Positions 24,366-31,032 of a stretch of DNA of 33,863 bases are shown in pieces (position 1 is the first letter of the stretch; every line of letters starts with the position of its first letter). The notes under the pieces are model-generated. The model saw only the letters and a list, made by a program, of their open reading frames with translations. It had not been told where the DNA came from and did no database searches. The position numbers were made by a program, and so were the translations under genes. Source of the DNA: Oscillospiraceae bacterium (lineage in GTDB: Bacteria > Bacillota > Clostridia > Oscillospirales > CAG-272); assembly GCA_015063645.1 (NCBI GenBank), contig SVTS01000023.1:1-33863 (forward strand), read 5' to 3'.

Positions 24366-25160
24366 TCAGAAATTGCCCCCTCCGCCTCCGAGTGTGGTTC
24401 CGGAATCTGTTTTGTGTGTGGTAGATCCGCCGGAGGAATTATCCGATTTTTCCGTACGGCTTACGGTGCGGTACAGGAAAAAGTCTTTCGATTCCGCAAC
24501 ACGCATGCTGTTTTCCTTTGTGTATGTTCTGGCGCCGTCCTGTTTTCTGACTGTGTACAGCTGTGCTTTCTGTTTGCCCGTAATGATCCACGCGGCGATA
24601 ATGCCGATGACGAGACAGACGAGGAAATTCCGCACAGCGGGGAACGGTTCCTTTGGAAGATCATCCGTGTCAAACGGATCGCCCGACCGGGCACGGTTCA
24701 GAAAATCGTCGCAGGTGTCGGCGTAGACGGTGAATGCAGTCAGATAGTCGCCGCCTGAAAGATGCGGAATAAACTGCTCCGACATGTATGCGAGCCCCGC
24801 ATCGGTTACTGCTTTGATGCCGTAACCCGCTGTGGTGATATGCCAATCGCGGTGTTCCATACTGACGAGCAGCAGAATACAGCTTCGCTCAGCATCCATG
24901 CCGTATCCGTAACTTTCAAAAATGTTGTCAGCCGCTTCCATAACAGCCGTATCACCGATAGAGGACACCGTGTGTATGACAATATCTACCATCTGCCGCT
25001 CACTGATCCCGTCGAGCTTCGCAAGAAGTGTGTTCTCCTCGGCATCGTCCAGAATATCGGCGTCATCCACAAGACGGGGCGCGGTTCCGGCTGCGTTGAC
25101 TCCTGCAGTCATAAGCAGGCAGAACAGCAGTGCAAAAGCAATGATATGTATCCGTTTCAT
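24366..25160 (-). CDS. TPM-domain membrane protein (YdjH-like)
   Basis: A 264-residue secreted and membrane-anchored protein. A signal peptide (2-23, ending VNAAGTAP) precedes a TPM domain at about 28-165: LVDDADILDDAEENTLLAKL, VDIVIHTVSS, ESYGYGMDAERSCILLLVS and the ITTAGYG motif. A membrane helix follows (about 176-193, FLVCLVIGIIAAWII), then a basic and Ser/Thr-rich tail ending LGGGGGNF, the Gly-rich ending often seen in this family. B. subtilis YdjH is a TPM protein encoded beside a zinc-ribbon protein and an SPFH protein, as here. AAGGAGG lies eight bases before the start. Biochemical role is not established for this family in bacteria. Confidence 0.88.
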   Translation of the reverse strand: MKRIHIIAFALLFCLLMTAGVNAAGTAPRLVDDADILDDAEENTLLAKLDGISERQMVDIVIHTVSSIGDTAVMEAADNIFESYGYGMDAERSCILLLVSMEHRDWHITTAGYGIKAVTDAGLAYMSEQFIPHLSGGDYLTAFTVYADTCDDFLNRARSGDPFDTDDLPKEPFPAVRNFLVCLVIGIIAAWIITGKQKAQLYTVRKQDGARTYTKENSMRVAESKDFFLYRTVSRTEKSDNSSGGSTTHKTDSGTTLGGGGGNF

Positions 25161-25173
25161 TCAGATCGCCTCC

Positions 25174-26265
25174 TTACAACAGCCACAGAATCCAGCTGAG
25201 GGCAAAAGCCGCCGCTGTGATCAGTGCTGTCAGACCGAACTGCATTCGGCGGGCAGCGCCTTTGTCCAGCGGAAGATCACCTACGAGCTTGCCGGTCTGT
25301 CCGTTCATGGCGAAAAAGTATTTTTCGCCTTTCCATGTGGTGTTCAGAAGCCAGACAGGGTACAGCGCGTATTTCACCGAGCCGCCTCGCAGCTGGATAT
25401 TGGTGCTCTCCGCAATCACTTCCGTATAGCCGGAAACAGTCTCGGCGAATGCCTTCTCCGTGCTTTTCCGGATGCGTTCGTTCGCACGTTCAATACTTGC
25501 ATCGGCATCCACATCATATTTGTCCGCCAGATAGCCGGCAAGATAGGCGGTCTGAAAATCCACGGCATCCGTGAAACGGTAGGGCTCTATGGATTCCATC
25601 AGTGTGTCGTCCATTTTCGCCGATCCGTCCACCGGAACTCTCTCAAAGCTGACGGAACCGCTTCGGTTTACGGAGTACCAGCTCGTTTCCGTGTAATTGT
25701 ATTTGCTGTCACTCCATGAGCGGGTTTTGGATGCTTTATAGCGGATCTGCGCATCTGCATCGGCATCAAAGAGCCAGAAGGGAACGTAGACACCCTTCAC
25801 CTCGTCGATGTGATTCTGATCCTTGAAAACTCTGGGCAGAAGCCGCTTGCCGCCGTAATGCCTGTGAAGTGCCGCCACTGCCGCTTTCTTATCCAGCTTG
25901 AAGGGGATCACATAATCCGGCTTCAGGGCGCCGGAGAATTGTCCCATCATGACAATGGGATTGTCACAGTACGGACAGGAGGAAGCCGCTGTCGTCTCTT
26001 CCGCTACGATTTCGCCGCCGCAGGATTGGCAGACATACACACGCAGCCCGTCGGTTTCCCCATCCTGCCACTCACTGCCCGCATCATTTTTCCATTTCAT
26101 TTTGTCCGCCTGTGCATTTTTCAGCACATCGTCATATGCAGACAGCGTCTCCATCTCATATTCCGTATCGCAGAAAGGGCATTTCATTTTCTGCAGTGTA
26201 CTGTCAAAGGTGATGGCTCCTCCGCAGCACGGACATTTGTATTCCTGTAAATTTGCCAAGTTCAT
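25174..26265 (-). CDS. TFIIB-type zinc-ribbon membrane protein (YdjG-like)
   Basis: A 363-residue protein with two zinc ribbons at its N-terminus (CPCC at 11-14 with CPFC near 30; CQSC near 79 with CPYC near 97), followed by a soluble region with paired aromatic motifs (VKGVYVPFWLFDADADAQIRY split over residues 155-175, and KYALYPVWLLNTTWKGEKYFF near 305) and a single C-terminal membrane helix (341-363) with almost no tail. This layout matches YdjG of the B. subtilis ydjFGHI operon and the TFIIB-type zinc-ribbon annotation. Its ATG directly follows the stop of the lipoprotein gene upstream, with AGGAG at the proper distance inside that gene. Confidence 0.85.
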   Translation of the reverse strand: MNLANLQEYKCPCCGGAITFDSTLQKMKCPFCDTEYEMETLSAYDDVLKNAQADKMKWKNDAGSEWQDGETDGLRVYVCQSCGGEIVAEETTAASSCPYCDNPIVMMGQFSGALKPDYVIPFKLDKKAAVAALHRHYGGKRLLPRVFKDQNHIDEVKGVYVPFWLFDADADAQIRYKASKTRSWSDSKYNYTETSWYSVNRSGSVSFERVPVDGSAKMDDTLMESIEPYRFTDAVDFQTAYLAGYLADKYDVDADASIERANERIRKSTEKAFAETVSGYTEVIAESTNIQLRGGSVKYALYPVWLLNTTWKGEKYFFAMNGQTGKLVGDLPLDKGAARRMQFGLTALITAAAFALSWILWLL

Positions 26266-27144
26266 TCACTCCTGTTCTGTGTATTGTGTCAGGGCAATCT
26301 CATCTTCTGTGGGCAGCAGTCCGTCCGGTTCCATGTTCCGAAGCAGCAGAAGTCCCGTTCCGGTCAGCTCATATGCCAGGGTGTACTGCATGGGCATAGC
26401 CCCATAACCGACTCGCTCGGTAACCACGGTAAGCAGTCCGCCCGTACCGGCTTTCTCGCGGATGACGGTGCCGCACCCGATGTGCATGCGCACGGGTTCT
26501 CCCGTTGTTTTGCAGTACCAGAGCAATGTGCCATCACGGTTCATGCGGAGTACAATGCTGTGATTTCCCCAGGTTTCCGCAGTCCATGTGCCGCACATCG
26601 TTTCCGGATACGCTTCCCCGGAGAATTCCGCAAGAACTTCCGCGTACCGATCCGGTATGTGGAGCGGATCGAGCATGGTATCTCTCCGGAATTCCACCGA
26701 TGTTCCATCCGCTTCCCGCAGGGAAAGACCGTTGTCTGTCAGTGCAAGGGTGATCTGCGGCGTTTCCTCCCAGTATGCACCGAAGTTGGAAAAGCCGGAG
26801 AACGCATATACGGTAAATCTGGCTTCCTCTGCGGCAGAGTCAGACAGAGCTGCAGGATTATCGGGAATCAGCTCTGCGGCAAAGTATGCCGCATATTCCT
26901 GCTCCGCTTCCGCGATAAGCGTGTCGCCGATCCGGTAGATTTCCAGAACTGTCCTGCCGTTTTCTTTGCCCTCAGTCCGGTAAATTCCGACAAACTTTTC
27001 CATAAGGGAAGGGGACTGCTGTACACTGATCTCCGTGACAGCGGGGTTGTCATTTCCGTACGGGGGATCGGAGACAGCACAGCCGCCTGTCAGAACGGAG
27101 AATAACAGAGCGGCTGTGAGCATAAAGTTCATTTTTTTCATCAT
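26266..27144 (-). CDS. Putative lipoprotein of unknown function
   Basis: A 292-residue protein starting MMKKMNFMLTAALLFSVLTGGC; the hydrophobic helix and final LTGGC give a plausible but not canonical lipobox. The mature part is acidic and appears to hold two related beta-rich segments (FVGIYRTEGKENGRTVLEIYRI near 49 and MCGTWTAETWGNHSIVLRMN near 192), each starting with a G-x-[YW] strand as in small lipocalin-like sensor domains. I do not recognise the family. The start codon overlaps the region of the previous stop with no clear ribosome binding site, so translation probably depends on coupling. A longer upstream frame would erase the signal peptide and is rejected. Confidence 0.75.
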   Translation of the reverse strand: MMKKMNFMLTAALLFSVLTGGCAVSDPPYGNDNPAVTEISVQQSPSLMEKFVGIYRTEGKENGRTVLEIYRIGDTLIAEAEQEYAAYFAAELIPDNPAALSDSAAEEARFTVYAFSGFSNFGAYWEETPQITLALTDNGLSLREADGTSVEFRRDTMLDPLHIPDRYAEVLAEFSGEAYPETMCGTWTAETWGNHSIVLRMNRDGTLLWYCKTTGEPVRMHIGCGTVIREKAGTGGLLTVVTERVGYGAMPMQYTLAYELTGTGLLLLRNMEPDGLLPTEDEIALTQYTEQE

Positions 27145-27145
27145 A

Positions 27146-27934
27146 TCAGGGACGGGCTTTGCCGCATTCTGTGCAGAAATTCCGGGAGTTGACAGTACCG
27201 CAGATGCATTTCCAGCCTTCTGCCGAAGCAGCGGCTTCCTTTTCCATCGAGGGAAAAACGCCCATCGGTACTGCATTTTTCCGCATGTTCATGATGTACA
27301 CGTCGGGTCCCAGCTGATGGTTTCCCTGAAGTTCCGGATATCTCCATCTGTGAAGGCAGGAGACAAGTTCGGATAACTGCATTTCCTGTTCCAGATAGAG
27401 ATCGGAATCCTTTCTGTCAGGGCGGTTTCCGTTGTTCAGATCCACGCTGATTTCCTGAAACCAGGGAGAATCGATCTGCAGCGTGATATGAAATTCGTAC
27501 GCATACTGATACCGCGGAGGAGTATAGCTTTTTTCATTGCCGTCTTTATCGGTCATGAAAATTTCTTCACGGTTCTCCTCAATATGCTTTTCGCAGGATA
27601 TGATCTGAGCGGCGTCGATGATGTCGGGATTATTCTTCCGGAAATCATCAGAGCCTGTAATGAGTAGTTTTTTTGCTTTCAGATCGAGATAAACCTTTTC
27701 ATCCGTACCGAATACCAGATCGGGATGAAAATCAGCCAGCTTTCTGGAATTCTCTTCCCGATACGTGAGCTGAGCGCGGATCTCTCCGACGGTTGATCTG
27801 CGGCGTCCGCGGAAAAAAGGCGAGAGTTTTCCGGCACACTCCTTGCAGAGATTGCCGTCCTCCAGCTTTCGGTTTCCGAGAAAGCCGATTCTGCTGCCGC
27901 AGATATCGCAGAATTTCCTATCAAACAGCCCCAC
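27146..27934 (-). CDS. DUF4428-type protein with C-terminal zinc ribbon
   Basis: A 262-residue cytoplasmic protein. The N-terminus has the DUF4428 four-cysteine knuckle (FCDICGSRIGFLGNRKLEDG followed by LCKECAGKLSP). The middle (about 65-215) looks like a beta-rich PH-like domain (EKVYLDLKAKKLLITG, YEFHITLQIDSPWF). The end, GWKCICGTVNSRNFCTECG, is nearly the same ribbon that occurs three times in the SPFH protein encoded just upstream. The ribosome binding site AAGGAGG is one base from ATG 27940 but seven bases from GTG 27934, so GTG is preferred; the ATG would add two residues. Confidence 0.83.
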   Translation of the reverse strand: MGLFDRKFCDICGSRIGFLGNRKLEDGNLCKECAGKLSPFFRGRRRSTVGEIRAQLTYREENSRKLADFHPDLVFGTDEKVYLDLKAKKLLITGSDDFRKNNPDIIDAAQIISCEKHIEENREEIFMTDKDGNEKSYTPPRYQYAYEFHITLQIDSPWFQEISVDLNNGNRPDRKDSDLYLEQEMQLSELVSCLHRWRYPELQGNHQLGPDVYIMNMRKNAVPMGVFPSMEKEAAASAEGWKCICGTVNSRNFCTECGKARP

Positions 27935-27946
27935 GCTCATCCCTCC

Positions 27947-29347
27947 TTACTGAATATCGCCGTCATCAAAAGGATCGCCGCATTCCGGGCAGAATTTCGG
28001 GGGCTTCACACCTTTTTCCGGCTCCCAGCCGCATTTGTCGCACTTGTACTGGGGAACGCCTGCAGGCTTTCTGGCGCCGCATTCCGCACAGAATTTGCCT
28101 TTGTTCACCGCGCCGCAGGAACACGTCCAGCCGTCATCCGCAGGCTTCGGGGAACCGCATTCCGGGCAGAATTTACCTGTTGCGGCTGCTCCGCATTTGC
28201 ATCTCCATCCGCCGGCCGGCTTCGGATCAGGCTTCTTCGCGCCGCATTCGGGGCAGAATTTGCCCGTTGCAGTCGCACCGCAGGCGCATTTCCAGCCTTC
28301 TGCCGCAGGCGCTGCTGCAGGTGCGGGAGCTGCCTGCTGTTGCTGCTGACCCATGGCGAAGAGATTCTGCGCATTCATGCCGCCTGCGTTCATCGCCATG
28401 CCCATGCCCATGAATCCGGTCATCGCGCCGGCGGAGTTGCCTGCCGCCGTCTTCATTGCATCTGCCTGTGCGCCGACCAGCGTTGCAGCCGCCATCGTGG
28501 GATCGCGGTACATCGCGGTCTTCTGGGCGGTTTTGAGCATTTCCTGATCTTCTTCGGTCAGTGTGGGCGGATTGATGGCGACCTTGACGTCGCCGATACC
28601 GCGTGCGCCCCATTCGGCGGACAGCTCTTCGTTCAGATATTTCTCCAGCTCATCAGTATGTGCCGGAATCTGGTTGGGACGGATTTCCAGCATGGACAGC
28701 TTGGCAAGTGCCGGACCGAGCGCGCTGATGAATTCCGTCTTCATGGTGTCGCGCAGCTCATTCTTGGAGTAAGATTGCGCTACGTTGCCCGTTACATTGG
28801 TGTACAGCTTGATCGGGTCGGTGATGCGGAAGGTGTATGTACCGTTGCAGCGGAGAGAAACGTCCACGTCAAAATTGATGCGGGAATCCACCACGCGGAA
28901 GGAAATCGGATTTGCCGTGCCGAATTTGTTGTCGAGGATTTCCTTTGTGTTGAAATAGTACACCCGCTGATCCTTGCCGGTGTCGCCGCCGTAGGTAAAA
29001 CGCTTGCCGATCGCTTTGAAGGTTTCGAGGATGGACTCACCGAGAGAACCTGCGAAAATGGACGGCTCAGTAGAGCTGTTCCAGGTGAATTCGCCGGGCT
29101 CGGCGCAGAGCTCCACGACCTTGCCCTGCTCTACGATCATCATGCACTGACCGTCGGCTACGGCAATACCGGAACCGTTTGAGATAATGTTGTCCTCCCC
29201 CCTGGTGTTGGAGGAACGTCCGCTTGTGCGCTTCTGACCCTTGACAATCAGTATATCACTTGCAATAGAATCGCAGTAGAAAAATTCCTTCCACTGATCG
29301 GCAAGTACGCCGCCGGCTGCGCCGGTAATTGCTTTGATAAGTCCCAT
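27947..29347 (-). CDS. SPFH-domain protein with four C-terminal zinc ribbons (YdjI-like)
   Basis: A 466-residue protein of the SPFH/Band-7 class annotated in many genomes as virion-core-like, with B. subtilis YdjI as the best-known relative. Residues 1-290 form the SPFH body (LADQWKEFFYCDSIASDILI, PISFRVVDSRINFDVDVSL split here, and RGIGDVKVAINPPTLTEED). A Gly/Met/Gln/Ala-rich linker (300-348) precedes three near-identical ribbons (GWKCACGATATGKFCPECG at 351 and copies at 380 and 407) and a longer fourth (YKCDKCG...KFCPECG, 434-460). No signal or helix is present; SPFH proteins associate with the inner membrane face. GGAG lies eight bases before the start. Confidence 0.9.
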   Translation of the reverse strand: MGLIKAITGAAGGVLADQWKEFFYCDSIASDILIVKGQKRTSGRSSNTRGEDNIISNGSGIAVADGQCMMIVEQGKVVELCAEPGEFTWNSSTEPSIFAGSLGESILETFKAIGKRFTYGGDTGKDQRVYYFNTKEILDNKFGTANPISFRVVDSRINFDVDVSLRCNGTYTFRITDPIKLYTNVTGNVAQSYSKNELRDTMKTEFISALGPALAKLSMLEIRPNQIPAHTDELEKYLNEELSAEWGARGIGDVKVAINPPTLTEEDQEMLKTAQKTAMYRDPTMAAATLVGAQADAMKTAAGNSAGAMTGFMGMGMAMNAGGMNAQNLFAMGQQQQQAAPAPAAAPAAEGWKCACGATATGKFCPECGAKKPDPKPAGGWRCKCGAAATGKFCPECGSPKPADDGWTCSCGAVNKGKFCAECGARKPAGVPQYKCDKCGWEPEKGVKPPKFCPECGDPFDDGDIQ

Positions 29348-29369
29348 AATTGTTCTCCTGTTCTGTTAT

Positions 29370-29846
29370 TCAGTCTTTTGCGCACTCGGAAAGAATCGCA
29401 TCCAGAGTGCGGATGAATTCGTGGTACCCTTTCGGGAAATTGGCTGATCCGTCAGCGCGGATTGACTGTCCGCCGTTTACGGCTGCTGCGAAAGTGAACA
29501 TGATGCCGTCCTGCACATTCTTCGGGTGTTTGCCGTGGAATCCGTCCCAGCGGAGGATGCTGCAGGAGTTCATCAGATCGAGAATCACCTGCGTATCCGG
29601 TGCCGCTTTTTTCTCAAGTTCCAGAATTGTATCTTCGCCCGAAAAAACTTCCCGATAGAGCCGCAACTCCGACTTGTCGGATTCGCATACGATCTTATAG
29701 ACATAGCTGCCGCGCATCCCGCGCAGGGTAAGCGTCATTTCTTCCACCGAGGTGATTACCTTTTTTGTATTTCCGGCACACCCGAATAAGCCAAACAGCA
29801 TTGTGAATACCATAACGGTTATGTAAATCCGTTTCTTCACGCCCAC
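29370..29846 (-). CDS. Small putative lipoprotein
   Basis: A 158-residue protein with a basic N-terminus (GVKKR), a hydrophobic helix and the lipobox LFGC at residue 23, followed by a soluble domain (VEEMTLTLRGMRGSYVYKI, LRWDGFHGKHPKNVQDGIMF, SANFPKGYHEFIRTLDAIL). I do not recognise the family; the DGSANFPxGYxEF pattern is the most distinctive part. The start is GTG; a second GTG six bases downstream overlaps the previous stop as GTGA. Either start overlaps the upstream gene, so the two are coupled. Confidence 0.75.
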   Translation of the reverse strand: MGVKKRIYITVMVFTMLFGLFGCAGNTKKVITSVEEMTLTLRGMRGSYVYKIVCESDKSELRLYREVFSGEDTILELEKKAAPDTQVILDLMNSCSILRWDGFHGKHPKNVQDGIMFTFAAAVNGGQSIRADGSANFPKGYHEFIRTLDAILSECAKD

Positions 29847-30412
29847 GGATTATCACTTTTGGCTTCACGAATGCCGACCAGCAGGAACTGCTCCCACAGG
29901 AACCATTTGCCGTCTCCTCTCATGCGGAGCACGATTTCACGGGGATTGTCTGCGCCGCCGCTCTTGATATACAGCTTCTTGTATCCCTCGTTGGCATCGG
30001 AATAGGCACCTGCTTCAATCGTAATGGTGAACGGCGTGTCGGGGGTGTAATCGTTTTCGGGCACAGCACCTTTGAAGTAGGAGAACGGGACATGATGACC
30101 CTCGCGGAAACGGTCGTTCAGGAAGGAGATCTGTACATTGTTCAGCGGACGGGGACCGAGCAGGAAATTCAGCATTTCCGCACCGATCTCTTTATCTGCC
30201 GCATAGACGCACAGCGCGCATACGGTCAGTGCCGCAGTCTGGAAGGGGGTGTCCATGGCAGCCTCGGGAAGAGCCTGCAGCTCGGCAAGGCTTTCGGGAA
30301 GTGCGGCAAAGGTAAAGGTTTCTTTTTTCGATGTGATTGCGGCTGCGGCGTTCTTTACGCCGTTATTCAGGGTATCACTGGCAGTTTTCTTCAGTTTGTC
30401 AAAGATGGACAT
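29837..30412 (-). CDS. Conserved-looking cytoplasmic protein, DUF6935-like
   Basis: A 191-residue soluble protein with an amphipathic N-terminus (FDKLKKTASDTLNNGVKNAA), then FTFAALPESLAELQALPEA, TAALTVCALCVYAADKEIGA, FSYFKGAVPENDYTPDTPFT and a C-terminal VLRMRGDGKWFLWEQFLL. The pattern recalls a family I know as DUF6935, of unknown function, but I cannot confirm this. The N-terminal helix could bind membrane. GAGGAGG lies eight bases before the start. It sits between two membrane-associated proteins of the operon and overlaps the lipoprotein gene that follows. Confidence 0.78.
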   Translation of the reverse strand: MSIFDKLKKTASDTLNNGVKNAAAAITSKKETFTFAALPESLAELQALPEAAMDTPFQTAALTVCALCVYAADKEIGAEMLNFLLGPRPLNNVQISFLNDRFREGHHVPFSYFKGAVPENDYTPDTPFTITIEAGAYSDANEGYKKLYIKSGGADNPREIVLRMRGDGKWFLWEQFLLVGIREAKSDNPWA

Positions 30413-30431
30413 GATGCTTCCTCCTCAAAAT

Positions 30432-31004
30432 TTATTCTTTTTCCGGTTTTGTTGCTGCACCAAACAGCGTAATGAGTGCTTTTTGGGCTTCAGACGGCAG
30501 AAATCCACTCTGATTGTCATGGACGTCAATGCTCTCGCCGCTGGCATAAAGGATATGCAGACTTTCTCCGTACATATCCGGCAGACCGCTGACGGTGTGA
30601 TAGTATCCGTTGTGAGCGGCGAAATCGTATGCCGCGGCGATTTTCTGCAGACGAACCATGAAATCAGCATCGGTCCTGTATTCTGCTTTATCACTTTCCC
30701 CCTGCCGCTGGTACCAATCGTATTTCACAAGGACCTCTCCGTCTTTAAGCGAGGCGTCAAGGGTATAAACCCGGTGCCCCAGCCCCTCTGTGTCCTCTGA
30801 CGCAAGCAGGGATATTTTACATTGAAATTCGACGATTTCTGTGGATTCAATGACCTTCGGGGCGTCTGCCCAGTATCGTTTGACAACACCGCCGTCTATC
30901 GGGGCGGTACTTTGTTCCGCACGGCGTCGGCAGACTGCTGCGATGCCGCCGGCAATCGATGTGAGAGCAAGCGCAGCTCCAATGCCGAGATAAAGCCATT
31001 TCAT
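30432..31004 (-). CDS. Small single-pass membrane protein of unknown function
   Basis: A 190-residue protein starting MKWLYLGIGAALALTSIAG, one membrane helix followed by CRRR, which by the positive-inside rule would leave the C-terminal domain in the cytoplasm. The soluble part has ESTEIVEFQCKISLLASED, VYTLDASLKDGEVLVKYDW, YRTDADFMVRLQKIAAAYDF and GESLHILYASGESIDVHDN, a beta-alpha pattern I do not recognise. The start at 31004 is chosen because AGAGGA lies eight bases upstream; an ATG at 31025 has no ribosome binding site. It follows the giant surface protein by 28 bases. Confidence 0.72.
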   Translation of the reverse strand: MKWLYLGIGAALALTSIAGGIAAVCRRRAEQSTAPIDGGVVKRYWADAPKVIESTEIVEFQCKISLLASEDTEGLGHRVYTLDASLKDGEVLVKYDWYQRQGESDKAEYRTDADFMVRLQKIAAAYDFAAHNGYYHTVSGLPDMYGESLHILYASGESIDVHDNQSGFLPSEAQKALITLFGAATKPEKE

Positions 31005-31032
31005 AGATTTTTCCTCTGTTTTCATAATCTGT

